Counted from the first letter of the stretch, positions 1-8,843 are shown. The stretch: DNA of 64,000 nucleotides from JADJPO01 sp963825645 (GCA_963825645.1 CAWGTT010000002.1:620001-684000), one strand, 5' to 3'. Translations and numbers: made by a program. The notes: generated from the sequence alone by a model not told the origin.

Positions 1-110
1 CCGCGTGGTTCCGGCTGATCGCCCTCGACGCAGGCGTGGCCGTCGCCGAGCCGCAGGGTAAGCCACGCGGCGAGGTGCTGCCCGCGCGAGGCAGGTCCTT
101 TTCCGCGTAA
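1..110 (+). CDS. C-terminal end of an unidentified protein (cut by window edge)
   Basis: An open frame enters from the left edge (first full codon at base 3) and stops at TAA 108-110, giving a 35-residue tail (begins AWFRLIALDAG, ends RGRSFSA). Third positions are strongly G/C, as in the real genes nearby. No domain can be assigned from so short a tail. A poly-C tract follows the stop. Real coding is likely but the product is unknown. Confidence 0.45.
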   Translation, partial: AWFRLIALDAGVAVAEPQGKPRGEVLPARGRSFSA

Positions 111-223
111 CCCCCCACCCCCCACCAACCGCGCACGGCGGCAGAGCTTCCAGACGGTGCGGGCCGCGCGATAACCGGCCTCCGGCCAGACTATCCGCTG
201 CATCATCGTGCGTCCCGCACGGT

Positions 224-269
224 CGGCGGCAAGAGCGTATGGCCGCGCTCTCCGCGGCAATTGAGGATG
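224..269. repeat. Palindromic intergenic repeat, copy A
   Basis: The copy contains GCGGCAAGAGCGTATGGCCGC followed by CTCTCCGCGGCAATTGAGGATG. The GGCCGC...GCGGC arms can form a GC-rich hairpin. The tail CCGCGGCAATTGAGGATG is identical to the end of copy B at 5844-5919. It lies downstream of the convergent gene at 300-770. Confidence 0.7.
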
Positions 270-299
270 CTTGACGGCCCCGGCGCCTCCTATCCTAAG

Positions 300-770
300 C
301 TAGGGTGCAAGGTCGACGCATATGGTTCCGGAAATCGTTTCGTTGAACACCCCGGTGGTGAGATCTTCTCTGCCGCTGAGAGTTAGATCGCCTGTCGCAC
401 CTGCCAATTTACCCGTCGATGCTGTGACCGGACCTGTTGTGCTGAATTCTCCTGAGCTGACGTCGAAGGAGCCGCTCACGCCGACGGTTAGAGTGGCTTT
501 GTTGGAGGTGAACTCGACTGTTCCATTGATAAGGAAGAGCGGGGCGGTGCCGCCAGTAATGGTGAACGTTCCCTCTGTTGTTCCGTTCAGAAGCCCGCCG
601 CCGTTGATGTTGGCAACGGTGCTGCCGTTGCCGAGGTCTTGTCCGACACCCTTTGCGTTGATCTTATGACAGGACGCCGCGGCACCCGCTGGGCCAGCCA
701 CCAGACCAAGGCCTGCAACAGACAAGGCGACTCCACCTGCGACGCCGCCAACCAGACGCGATTTTTTCAT
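300..770 (-). CDS. Small secreted protein of unknown function
   Basis: 156 residues. An N-terminal KK pair and a hydrophobic stretch (about residues 7-26) end in GPAGAAA, a typical Sec signal peptide with cleavage near residue 32. The mature part is rich in Gly, Thr and Ser with alternating beta-type segments (GTFTITGG, KLAGATGDLTLSG) and has one Cys near each end, which could form a disulfide. This resembles small secreted beta-barrel proteins of actinomycetes (allene-oxide-cyclase/dirigent-like), but the match is by pattern only. The start is supported by GAAGGA 7 bases upstream of ATG 770. The codon bias is less extreme than in the neighbours. No partner gene is visible. Confidence 0.75.
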   Translation of the reverse strand: MKKSRLVGGVAGGVALSVAGLGLVAGPAGAAASCHKINAKGVGQDLGNGSTVANINGGGLLNGTTEGTFTITGGTAPLFLINGTVEFTSNKATLTVGVSGSFDVSSGEFSTTGPVTASTGKLAGATGDLTLSGREDLTTGVFNETISGTICVDLAP

Positions 771-999
771 CGTGATTCCTTCTTTCGTTGTGCTCTTGCT
801 GCTGTCCGCGCATGATGCTCGAGAACTCAGGGAGCGCCGTGGGAGCGCCGCGTGATCGTTCTACCCTGGAACCTGCGGGCGGAAGCACTGGACGCTTGCA
901 GCAGTCCTCGCGCAGGTAGGCCCGGAGCAGGGGCGTAGGTGATGGCAATCGAGGGCTGTCTAGGTGGTCAAAGAGTCGCGGTGCCCCGATATTCCCTAA

Positions 1000-1128
1000 T
1001 CACCAAGCACTCATTCCAGATAGCCGCTGCAACCTAGAGAACCACGGGGAATCCCGACCGTCGATGGCTAGGGCATCCAGAACGTTGTCGAGGTTTCTGG
1101 TTGCGTCTGGGTTGACGGGAATTGGCAT
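1000..1128 (-). CDS. Small ORF, 42 residues, strong ribosome binding site
   Basis: An ATG at 1128 is preceded by GGAGG with 6-base spacing, among the best Shine-Dalgarno matches in this region. The product begins MPIPVNPDATRNLDNVLDAL and ends at TGA 1000-1002. It is mildly amphipathic and contains the WFSRL segment. There is no recognisable family. It may be an intact small protein or the surviving N-terminus of a longer gene, since the sequence after the stop shows no clear continuation. The ribosome binding site is the main support. Confidence 0.45.
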   Translation of the reverse strand: MPIPVNPDATRNLDNVLDALAIDGRDSPWFSRLQRLSGMSAW

Positions 1129-1412
1129 CCTGACCCTCCAAGGGCCGTGGCTGTCAAGATCAGAGGCTTGATCCCAAGCTGACCATGCTGACTACCTACC
1201 CGGCGCCTCGCCTGGCCTCACCACAGCCTTCCTTGCACGAACAGAGGCCGAAACCGCCTCCCGTGATACACCGGCCAGCACTGCCGGGACCGACTACCGC
1301 GTGGGTCACGCACCCATTGGTCGGCCGACTGCCTCAGACACGTCCACCCATCCGGCATGATCGCGAGCGTGGATGGCCTAGCAGCTCGCCCTAACACGGT
1401 CGCAGGGCCTGG

Positions 1413-1457
1413 TCAAGGATTCCCTTCGCCAGGCGACTCTGGGATCGAAGGCTCTTG
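1413..1457 (-). pseudogene. Displaced 3' end of the gene at 5074-5406
   Basis: Joining CTTG 5097-5100 to CTTG 1454-1457, that is, removing the IS1380 element plus one target copy, restores an open frame. The Gln codon CAA at 5100-5098 continues as GAG CCT TCG ATC CCA... and ends QEPSIPESPGEGNP at TGA 1415-1413. The insertion therefore removed 13 native C-terminal residues after that Gln. This tail has no start and is not expected to be translated. Confidence 0.75.
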
Positions 1458-1628
1458 CCTGAACCTTTCACGGGTGTGACGGGGGTGGCCCCTTGGTCGG
1501 CACTTCGGGCTTTTTGATCATGGTTTCCGTTCGGTGTGCAGGGTCGGGGTCCGACTGTCGCGTCGGGGGCGCCGGGTTCCACGCTCCGGGTCGTGCGGTC
1601 CTGGTCGTCGGGACGGTCGGGGTCGGGG

Positions 1629-3043
1629 TCAGATCGGGATCGGCAGGCTCTTGATCGTCTGCCAGGCGGTGGTCAGGTCGGCGGTCCAGGGCCAGTCGGC
1701 GGGCAGGTGTAGCCAGGTCTTGCGTTGTCCCCGCGTGATCCGGCCGGGGACCTCGAACAGCCGGAACCTCAGCGTCTTCACGGAGGCCTTGCGTAGGTCG
1801 CCATCCGGTAGGCCGAGGTGACGGAAGGCGGCCAGCAGGCTGGCGGCCATGGCGACCACGGCGGTCCAGGCGACGTTGACCTTCCAGTGCCGTGATGGCC
1901 ACCGGTTCAGCCCGATCGCCTTGGCCTGCTTGACGTCGTCCTCGACATGCACATGACTCCGGTGACGCGCGTCCAGCCACGCCACCTGCCCGGTGATCGC
2001 GTTGACGGCGATCAGCTGGTAGCGCCGGCCGCGGGTCTTCTCCCGGTCGCTGGCGCGTTTGGTGTACTTCGGGTGTAGCGGCTCGTCCCGGGCGATGATC
2101 CGCAGGTTCGGGGTCTTCTCGGTCCACTCGGACAGGTCCAGCAGTCCGGTGATGTCGGCGACCCAGGTGTCCTCCAGCAGGGTGCCGTCCTGGTCGATCG
2201 CGTTCTGCCACACGGCTTTCGGGGTGGCGTCGATGGCGTCGATCTCCCGGTCGGTGCACGACCAGCCCACGGAGAACTCCCACGACCGGCCCTTCACGCC
2301 GCCGCCGGTGGCGATGTGCTCCAACAGCTTGTGGGAGAACCCGGCCCCGTCCAGGCGGACCAACACCTTGCGCCGGTAGGCGCCGGGGATCGCCGCGACC
2401 GCGGCGGTCAGGGCGGCGATGTTGTCGGCCGCGTCGTTGCTGGTGGCGTTGCCGGGCCGCGGGTCGATCACCAGGACGTCGTCGACGTTGTCGCAGGTCG
2501 CGAGGTTGGGCACGTAGCCGACGCCGCCCTTGTAGGTCGGTTTCGCGTTCTCCTTCGCGTCGCTGGAGGCCAGCACGACGGAGGCGTCCAGGTCGATCAC
2601 CGTGGTCCCGGTCAGCTCCCGGCCGGCGACCCTGCAGCCAGGGGAACCCTCCGGGCCGGCGCTGCCAGCACGCCCCACCACCAGCGGCGGAACCGGCACA
2701 CCGCCCGATGGATCCGCGCCACGGCCAGCCCGTCGGCCTCGTCCAGGGACCGCCACACCGTCGGGGTCGAGGGCACCGGACCGATCAGCTTCTCCAGGTG
2801 CGCCAGCGCCTGGAAGTCCCCGATCGCCTGACCGCCGGCCAACTGGACCAGGCCCAGGTCGACCAGGACCTGGCCCCGGTCGTAGTCCGGGTCGTACCCC
2901 GGTCGGCGCATCGCCGCCGAGACCCCGCCGGTCAGCCCGGCCCGCTCGGCCAGCAGCCGCAGCGGCAGCAGCCCGGCCAACGCCACACACCGCTCGTCAT
3001 CCCCGACCAGTTCCAGCCCGCCAGCCCATGAAGTACGTTGCAC
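1629..3043 (-). pseudogene. IS1380-family transposase, broken by frameshifts
   Basis: The N-terminal part (from 3043; GLELVGDDER, LLPLRLLAERAGL) and the long C-terminal part lie in different frames. The C-terminal part has the catalytic-type DLDASVVLAS, LVRLDGAGFSH and the Glu region VEDDVKQAKAIGL of DDE transposases of this family. The conserved linker is found in pieces over three frames near 2631 and 2660: WWGVLAA, then GGFPWLQ, then VAGREL. This implies two single-base insertions about 30 bases apart. The 5' end abuts the inner IS. If that element is removed at GGA/TCC, the frame extends upstream to ATG CAT GGA TCC, so the inner element probably separated the gene from its start. The gene ends at 1629. 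Confidence 0.85.
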
Positions 3044-3046
3044 GGA

Positions 3047-5028
3047 AGAGGTGCACCCGCCTCAGGTTGATGTCGATGATCCTGGTGGCTAATTCGGGGC
3101 GCGCCGGGTGGGGTTCTCGATCGGGTCGGTGTCGATGGTCATGATCCTTCGTGTGGTCGGTGTCCTTCCCCCTCGTACTGGCCGCAGAATGGGTGGGTCA
3201 TGTCGATGCGGCCTGTTGCCTGGCCGGAGCCGGATCCGTTGATCGCGGCGGCGATCGCGGGGATGTACGGTTCCCGGAAGACCGAGCGACCCTTGGCGGT
3301 GGCGATCCGGGACCGGCTGGGGCAGTGGCTGGCCGATGAGGACTTCACGGCCGCGTTCGGGGTCCGGGGCAAGCCGGGCTGGTCGCCGTCGCGGCTGGCG
3401 CTGGTGACGGTGTTGCAGCGGGCGGAGAGGCTGACCGACCGGCTGGCGGCCGAGGCGGTGCGCACTCGGATCGACTGGAAGTACCTGCTCGGGTTGGCGG
3501 TGGATGATCCGGGGTTCGATCACACGGTGCTGGCCGAGTTCCGGGCCAAGGTGGCCGCGGCCGGGCTGGAGCAGGTGGCGTTGGATGCCCTGCTGGCCCG
3601 GCTGGCCGCTGACGGCCTGGTCAAGGCCGGTGGGAGGCAGCGCACCGATTCCACTCACGTGGTCGCCGCGGTGGCGGCGCTGAACCGACTGGAGTTGGCC
3701 GGGCAGAGCGTGCGGGCCGCGGTGGAGGCGCTGGCGGTGGCGCACCCGGACTGGCTGGCGCAGCGGTTCTGCGTGAGTGACTGGACCGCCCGTTACGGCA
3801 CCCCGATGACCGCTTGGCGGCCGCCGGTCTCCAAGGCCAAGCAGGACGAGTTGGCCATCGCCTACGCCAGGGACGGGTACGCGCTGCTGGAGGTCGTCCA
3901 CGACCAGGGGGCACCGGCCTGGCTGCGGGAACTACCGGCCGTCGAGGTCCTGCGCCAGGTGCTGGTGCAGAACTACACCCGCACCATCACCGCAGGCGGC
4001 CGGGAGGTGATCAAGCGGCGGCAGACCGAACCCGAGGGCGACGGTCTGCCGCCGGGCCATACCCGGATCGCCTCCCCGTACGACACCGACGCCCGGTGGG
4101 GCGTCAAGCGGGACACCTTCTGGCTGGGCTACAAGCTGCACGTCACCGAAACCTGCGATGACGCCCCGCAGTGCGCCTGCCCCGACACCAGCACCGGTGG
4201 GACCGGCCGGGGTGGCCATGACAAGGCCTGTGCGGCACCGGCGTTCCCGAACCTGATCACCCACGTGGCGACCACCGACGCCACGGTCACCGACAACCAG
4301 ATGACCGGCGCCATCCACGATCAGCTGGCCGGAAAGGCTCTGGCGCCGGCCCGGCACTACCTTGATTCGGGGTACCTCAGCGCCGCTTTGGTGGTGGCCG
4401 AGGCCGCCCGGCACGGCATCGCGCTGATCGGGCCGCTGCTGGCCGATACCTCCGCACAGGCCCGGGCCGGCAACGGATACGCCCGCGCAGACTTCACCAT
4501 CGACTACGGCACGGAAACGGTCACCTGCCCCCAGGGGCGTGCCGCGGCGTCCTGGACGCCCTGCACCCAACGGGGCAAGGACGCGATCGTGGTCCAGTTC
4601 GCTGCCGCCTTCTGCGGCCCCTGCCCCGCGAAACCGTTATGCACCAAGGGGAAACGCCGCATTCTCACCCTGCCTCTCCGTGATCTCGCCGAAGCTCAGG
4701 CCGCCGCCCGCACCGCAGAAACCACGATCGGGTTCCAGGCCGACTATGCCCGCCGCGCCGGAGTCGAGGGCACCATGCACCAGGCCGCCAGCCACGGCGC
4801 CCGCCGGGCCCGCTACCGCGGCCTGCCGAAAACCCGCCTCGACCACATCTACATGGCCTGTGCCCTGAACCTCCTGCGCCTGCACGCCTACTGGACCGGC
4901 ACCCCACTGGACCGACGACGAACCAGCCACCTGGCACGCCTCGAACTCGCCCTCGCCGCATAACGGGAATAAGCCACCAGGATCGTCGATCTTCGCAAAT
5001 CGCATCGTGCCTGGTCAGGTGCACCTCT
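3047..5028 (+). mobile_element. IS1182-family insertion sequence nested in the IS1380 element
   Basis: The ends share AGAGGTGCACC, read inward from 3047 and from about 5028 on the other strand. A second conserved inner block follows: GATGATCCTGGTGGCTAATTC on the left, GACGATCCTGGTGGCTTATTC on the right. The element is about 2.0 kb with one intact transposase. No clear target duplication is visible. The two flanks would rejoin as the palindrome GGATCC inside the IS1380 transposase gene. Confidence 0.8.
3200..4963 (+). CDS. IS1182-family transposase
   Basis: 587 residues with intact reading frame. The N-terminal DUF772-like region (residues about 10-110, with GKPGWSPSRLALVTVLQ and RIDWKYLLGLAVDDPGFDHT) precedes a DDE domain. 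Candidate catalytic residues are Asp in QRTDSTHV, Asp in HYLDSGYLS and Glu in GVEGTMHQA. A Cys cluster (CGPCPAKPLC) near residue 475 is typical of the family. Two in-frame ATGs (3200 and 3206) are possible starts. Both terminal repeats are present, so the copy may still be active. Confidence 0.92.
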   Translation: MSMRPVAWPEPDPLIAAAIAGMYGSRKTERPLAVAIRDRLGQWLADEDFTAAFGVRGKPGWSPSRLALVTVLQRAERLTDRLAAEAVRTRIDWKYLLGLAVDDPGFDHTVLAEFRAKVAAAGLEQVALDALLARLAADGLVKAGGRQRTDSTHVVAAVAALNRLELAGQSVRAAVEALAVAHPDWLAQRFCVSDWTARYGTPMTAWRPPVSKAKQDELAIAYARDGYALLEVVHDQGAPAWLRELPAVEVLRQVLVQNYTRTITAGGREVIKRRQTEPEGDGLPPGHTRIASPYDTDARWGVKRDTFWLGYKLHVTETCDDAPQCACPDTSTGGTGRGGHDKACAAPAFPNLITHVATTDATVTDNQMTGAIHDQLAGKALAPARHYLDSGYLSAALVVAEAARHGIALIGPLLADTSAQARAGNGYARADFTIDYGTETVTCPQGRAAASWTPCTQRGKDAIVVQFAAAFCGPCPAKPLCTKGKRRILTLPLRDLAEAQAAARTAETTIGFQADYARRAGVEGTMHQAASHGARRARYRGLPKTRLDHIYMACALNLLRLHAYWTGTPLDRRRTSHLARLELALAA

Positions 5029-5073
5029 CCATGCATCTGAGTCCGTTATGCCACGGCGTGTCGCCCACTCACC

Positions 5074-5406
5074 TCAACCCCGATGAAAGACGGAGGCTTG
5101 TGCCCGGGCAGCCCGTGCCGCGCGTCGGGCGGCCTTGCGCTGCTGGTCCTGCCGATGGCGCTCTTCGACCGGGACAACGATCTCGGGCAGGGCACGTCCG
5201 AACCGCTGCAGGTATAGGTCCTCGATGATCACCGGCAGCGGCGCCTTCCACGGCTCCTGCCGATGGTTGGCCAGCTGACCGAAGTTGGCGGGGTTCAACC
5301 CCAGCTCCCGCGCCATCTCCACCTGAGCATGCGACAGCCGGTAGCGGTGCCGCGCCTCCACCCACTTCTGCAACTGCGGCGGCAGCCGGTCCGCCTTCCT
5401 GCTCAT
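5074..5406 (-). CDS. Conserved actinobacterial protein, C-terminus altered by IS insertion
   Basis: 110 residues starting MSRKADRLPPQLQKWVEARH, from ATG 5406, which overlaps the upstream stop as ATGA. The pattern LSHAQVEMARELGLNPANF followed by NHRQEPWKAPLP is a short helical domain I recognise only as a conserved hypothetical family of Streptomyces-like genomes. The C-terminal region is basic and Ala-rich (QQRKAARRAARAARAQ). The last seven residues (ASVFHRG) are encoded by the IS1380 terminal repeat, and the native tail now lies at 1413-1457. It is translationally coupled to the gene at 5403-5726. The conserved core is untouched, so the protein may still work. Confidence 0.75.
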   Translation of the reverse strand: MSRKADRLPPQLQKWVEARHRYRLSHAQVEMARELGLNPANFGQLANHRQEPWKAPLPVIIEDLYLQRFGRALPEIVVPVEERHRQDQQRKAARRAARAARAQASVFHRG

Positions 5407-5726
5407 GACCACGACCCGGTCGACCAGGCCCGGTATGCCTCGATCCACTCCGCGCCCTCCGGCGCCAGGTCCGGCAATGGCAGGTCGAGGATCGGCAGAC
5501 GCTGCCGGTACCGACCTCGCGAGCAGACCACGACGATCCGCTCGTCATCGGTCAGGTCGACCCGCTTCACCGTTACCGGGACGCCCAACACCTGCGTCGT
5601 GAACGGTACTGACAGGTTCTCCTCGATCATCGTGAAGAAGCCTGTTGTCTGCTCCGACTCGTTGTAGGCATCGACCGTCGCCTGCTCGATCAACTCCGAC
5701 AGCCGGCTACCCCTTACCGATCCCAT
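5403..5726 (-). CDS. Small conserved acidic protein, calcium-binding-protein-like family
   Basis: 107 residues. The pattern SRLSELIEQATVDAYNESEQ, then GFFTMIEENLSVPF, VTVKRVDLTDDERIVVVC, and LDLPLPDLAPEGAEWIEAY matches a widespread bacterial family that databases label 'calcium-binding protein'. That label rests on weak evidence and no EF-hand is obvious. It overlaps the next gene by 4 bases (ATGA), so the two are probably co-translated and may act together. It may begin at ATG 5726 or at a later Met. The promoter should lie in the 5727-5843 segment, upstream of the palindromic repeat. Confidence 0.75.
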   Translation of the reverse strand: MGSVRGSRLSELIEQATVDAYNESEQTTGFFTMIEENLSVPFTTQVLGVPVTVKRVDLTDDERIVVVCSRGRYRQRLPILDLPLPDLAPEGAEWIEAYRAWSTGSWS

Positions 5727-5843
5727 GGCGCGACGCTACTCGCCCGCCGCGCTGCTCACCGGTACGCGCGACGCCCAAAGCCGTCGGCACCACCCCACCT
5801 CACGCGGCGTAATCGCCCCCGCCGAGGCAACCGACTCGTAATC

Positions 5844-5919
5844 GCGGCCAGTGAGCGTAATGGCCGCTCCGCGGCATGAGCGTAATGGCCGCGCGGTCCG
5901 CGGCAATTGAGGATGTTGG
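5844..5919. repeat. Palindromic intergenic repeat, copy B (two units)
   Basis: Two units follow each other: GAGCGTAATGGCCGCTCC GCGGCATGAGCGTAATGGCC and GCGCGGTCC GCGGCAATTGAGGATG. The hairpin arms are kept while the loop differs (TCC against GCGGTCC). The last 18 bases match copy A. Confidence 0.75.
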
Positions 5920-5977
5920 CAAGGAAAGGCAATGGGGACAGTCCGACTAGCGGGTTTTCGTGTTGGCGCGTTGAGTA

Positions 5978-6793
5978 CTACTTCGTTGGCACAACCTCGA
6001 CGCCACCGGAGAAGGGCGAATCGTGTAGTTCGAGCTTGACGATCTCCGTTCCCTTGGGGACGTCGAACACGATCTGCCCCTTGACCGAGTTGCCCGGATT
6101 GATCTGCTTCAGGAATGCGTTCCCCGCGTCACCGAGGTAGATCCCAGCCTCGGAGTCCGCCGAGTACTCCTTGCCCTCGCCGTCATACAGCCTCTGCGAC
6201 GACGCGTCGAACAGCTGGGCCTTGTCCCCAATATTCTTCACCGTCACCGAATACAACAGGAACTGGCCCTGAGCTTCCTTGCCGAGGTACTGGTTCCCGA
6301 CCTTGGAGGCGGTCTTGACCCCGGTGACCGTGAATTCGAACTCCCCGTCACGCACAGGGGTGCCGAACTTCGCCACCGCCGGCGCCTGACTCTTAGCTTT
6401 CGCGGCGGCCGCGGATGTCTTGGCTGCCTGCTTCGCAGCCGTGGACGAGGCTGGGGCAGCTGACGTTGCAGCGGCCTCAGTGGTCGTCGTCGTGTCGCTG
6501 CCGCCGCTCAGGGATCCCCCGATTGCGAGGCCTAGGACAAGACCACCGATGCCCCATGCCCAGCCAGGAAACGTACGCTTCTTGCCTCCCTGCGTCCCCC
6601 CGCCTTGCACGGTGCCGATGGGAGGGTAGTCGGTCGGCGGTGACCCGAACCCAGACGACGGTTGTGGCTGCGGTTGAGGCTGTTGCCACTGTTGCGGTTG
6701 AGGTTGGGGCTGCTGGTCTAGCCAGTACGTCTTGCCGGTTGCAGGATCAATCGCGTAGGGACGTCCCGTGGCCGGGTCCGTATAGGCCTGCAC
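5978..6793 (-). CDS. Membrane-anchored DUF4352-type lipid/cell-surface protein
   Basis: 271 residues from GTG 6793, chosen because GGGGGAG lies 6-11 bases upstream; an in-frame ATG at 6829 is the alternative. The N-terminus carries two copies of a short DPATG motif (DPATGRPYAI, DPATGKTYWL), then a PQ-rich stretch. One transmembrane helix follows (about residues 78-97, WAWGIGGLVLGLAIGGSL), then a low-complexity Thr/Ala linker and an extracellular C-terminal domain with the DUF4352 pattern (FEFTVTGVKT, FLLYSVTVKNIGDKAQ, GNSVKGQIVFDVPKG). Such proteins have an immunoglobulin-like fold and an unknown role at the cell surface. It is monocistronic, with a palindromic repeat downstream. Confidence 0.8.
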   Translation of the reverse strand: MQAYTDPATGRPYAIDPATGKTYWLDQQPQPQPQQWQQPQPQPQPSSGFGSPPTDYPPIGTVQGGGTQGGKKRTFPGWAWGIGGLVLGLAIGGSLSGGSDTTTTTEAAATSAAPASSTAAKQAAKTSAAAAKAKSQAPAVAKFGTPVRDGEFEFTVTGVKTASKVGNQYLGKEAQGQFLLYSVTVKNIGDKAQLFDASSQRLYDGEGKEYSADSEAGIYLGDAGNAFLKQINPGNSVKGQIVFDVPKGTEIVKLELHDSPFSGGVEVVPTK

Positions 6794-7055
6794 CCTCGAC
6801 TCCCCCTCGACACTTCCCCCGGACTCCATTGACGGGCTGGCTTGGCCCCTCGCCACGCGAGGGTAGTCCCACCCCGCGCTGAGAGTTCCCGTCTTCCGAC
6901 AACTCCTCCCTACACCCGACGCCTGCCGCGCTACGGGCCTGGGCAATTCGGTCAGGCGGTCGGCGGTGTCCGTCATGGCGGTCGTCGACCTCCACAAGCC
7001 GCGATGCGGGGGCCACCGAACACCTACCACCGGACCGACCGCCTACCCTGCTGCC

Positions 7056-7502
7056 ATGCCGACCCTCGCGGACGCGCCGGGCTGGTGGCGCGGCTTCGTC
7101 ACTGCCCTCCCGGCCCACACAGCGAAGATCGCCGTCACGGGTGCCGACGGCTCACCACTGGTCACACCGGTCTGGGTGGCGCTGGACGGCGAGGGCGACG
7201 CCACCGAGGTCCTCTTCAACACCGGCGAGAGGTCCGGCAAAGGCCGCGCCCTGCGCCGAGATCCTCGGGTCAGCCTCTGCTGGGACGACGAGCGACCACC
7301 GTTCACGTTCGTCACCGTGATGGGGACGGCGCGGCTCGTCGACGACCTGCAGCAGGTTCGGTACTGGGCCGGCGTCATCGGCGGCCGGTACATGGGCGCC
7401 GACCGGGCCGAGGAGTACAGGGCGCGCAACGGAGTGGCCGGCGAACTACTCGTCCGTGTCGCTGTGACCCGAGTGATCGCAGTCAGCGACGTCGCGGACT
7501 GA
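7056..7502 (+). CDS. PPOX-type (FMN/F420-binding split barrel) oxidoreductase
   Basis: 148 residues from ATG 7056. The pattern KIAVTGADGSPLVTPVWVAL, LFNTGERSGKGRALRRDPRV, then TFVTVMGTARLVDD matches the pyridoxamine-5'-phosphate-oxidase-like split-barrel family. In actinobacteria this family includes F420-dependent reductases. The Lys/Arg-rich KGRALRRDPR segment corresponds to the cofactor phosphate-binding part. Length is usual for the family (130-150). Substrate unknown. It diverges from the DUF4352 gene across a 262-base gap that should contain both promoters. Confidence 0.85.
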   Translation: MPTLADAPGWWRGFVTALPAHTAKIAVTGADGSPLVTPVWVALDGEGDATEVLFNTGERSGKGRALRRDPRVSLCWDDERPPFTFVTVMGTARLVDDLQQVRYWAGVIGGRYMGADRAEEYRARNGVAGELLVRVAVTRVIAVSDVAD

Positions 7503-7745
7503 CTCCGCGCCCTGAGCGTCCACGTCCAGGCTGTTCACGTTCGCAGACACCCAGCCCGCACCGCCCACCACCGGCCGAGGCACGCCCCGGCACTCTCGGC
7601 GAGAGACGATCGTCCTGATCAAGGAACTCTCGGCGGCATGACCGCGTGTTGCTTCCAGTACCGATCGGTGCCGTCGCCATTGGAGGCGGGTTGGGCGCCC
7701 TTGCTCCGGGGGCGGGGCCAGACCGACCCGAGGGGTTCGGGCTGC
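7503..7745. other. Convergent intergenic spacer
   Basis: The spacer lies between the ends of the PPOX gene and the methyltransferase. No gene and no strong hairpin with a T-run were found. Confidence 0.4.
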
Positions 7746-8528
7746 TCAGGGGCGCCGGGCGGTCAGGAGCAGGTGCGGGCCGATCCCGACCAGTTCGGGA
7801 ACCCCTTCGATGGCTCGGGCACAGTCCATGACGACGTGCCGACCGGTAGGGCTCGCCAGGCGCTCGGCGAGGTCGGGAAGGGCGAAGGCCAGTCCTTCGA
7901 CGCTGACCAGGTCCTCCACCTGCAACCCTGCGGTGATGGCTTCTGCGCGCAGGTCGGCCGGGGTGTGGCAGTAACCGGTGAACCCGCCTGTCGTCAGCGG
8001 TAGCAACTGTCCGTCGTCCTCGACCCGGGCCACCACGTCGGCCATCCGCGGGTGCCGGAGGTAGAGCCGGTCGCAGAGGTACCCTGGCAGCCGGGGCGCC
8101 CACCGCGAGATCGCGCTGACCAGCACCGGCGCGCCCGGGCGTGCGATCCTCCGGGCCTCGCGCAGGGCCGTCACCCGATCGTCGCGGTCGTGCAGGTGGT
8201 ACAGCGGCCCCATCACCAGGACGGCATCCATCGACGCCTCGGGAAGATCCAGATTTCTGGCGTCCGCCACGGCGGTGTCCACTCTCGGGTGGGCTGCGGC
8301 CGCCACCTGCTCCACGTGCAGCGGGACCAGATCCCGGTGATGCACGTGGTGGCCCAGGTCCGCCAGCCAGGAGGTCGTCCGGCCCGGGCCCCCGCCGATG
8401 TCCGCCACGCTCGACGGCGCGGCCGGCAACACCCTCTGCACGATCTCGATCGTGCGGGCGAACTCCACGACGCCGAAAGGTTCGTCCAGTCGAGCCGCCT
8501 CCAGGCCCAGGCCGTAGTGCGCCATCAT
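7746..8528 (-). CDS. SAM-dependent methyltransferase, class I
   Basis: 260 residues if translation starts at ATG 8528 (MMAHYGLGLEAARL); an upstream start at 8594 would add 22 residues. The SAM-binding motif I is VADIGGGPGRTTSWLADLG. An acidic motif II-like segment follows (HHRDLVPLHVEQV), then DARNLDLPEASMDAVLVMGPLYHL, the motif IV region of the Methyltransf_11/25 group. The substrate cannot be told; the family methylates small molecules in secondary metabolism or resistance. It stands alone, convergent with the PPOX gene. Confidence 0.88.
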   Translation of the reverse strand: MMAHYGLGLEAARLDEPFGVVEFARTIEIVQRVLPAAPSSVADIGGGPGRTTSWLADLGHHVHHRDLVPLHVEQVAAAAHPRVDTAVADARNLDLPEASMDAVLVMGPLYHLHDRDDRVTALREARRIARPGAPVLVSAISRWAPRLPGYLCDRLYLRHPRMADVVARVEDDGQLLPLTTGGFTGYCHTPADLRAEAITAGLQVEDLVSVEGLAFALPDLAERLASPTGRHVVMDCARAIEGVPELVGIGPHLLLTARRP

Positions 8529-8843
8529 GTCCGCGACCGCATCATCCGCCACCGCGACATCATCGGGACGCCGCGCAAGCGCAGGCAACAACAATTACGC
8601 GCCGGCCGCCACCGGCCGTGCCCAGCACGGCCTCGTTCCTACAGCATCTTGGTCCCCCGCCGCGGCCCCCGGCCGGCCTGTCACTGCGCTGTGAAGCCGC
8701 CGGCACTCTGCGAGCCTCGCCCTCGCCGGCCGTCGCACCGAGACCATCACGTTCCGCGCCCGGCCGCAACAGCAATGGCTGACGGCGGCAGAAGAATGCG
8801 CCGTCGACGCCCGGCTATTGACGCGGGCGCTCCGGCCTCAAAC
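8529..8843. other. Gene-free spacer
   Basis: About 315 bases upstream of the methyltransferase and downstream of the next minus-strand gene. The frames here look like shadows with Pro/Arg-rich products. I see no repeat, tRNA or clear promoter. Confidence 0.4.

Larger units (their letters stand above)
1458..5096 (-). mobile_element. IS1380-family insertion sequence, interrupted by an IS1182-family element
   Basis: The outer ends are imperfect inverted repeats: left CCTGAACCTTTCACGGG, right (reverse complement) CCTCCGTCTTTCATCGGGG. They are flanked by the 4-bp direct repeat CTTG at 1454-1457 and 5097-5100; a 4-bp duplication is the rule for IS1380. Without the inner element it is about 1.66 kb, the usual IS1380 size. 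Its single transposase gene is frameshifted, so this copy is probably immobile. Confidence 0.85.
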
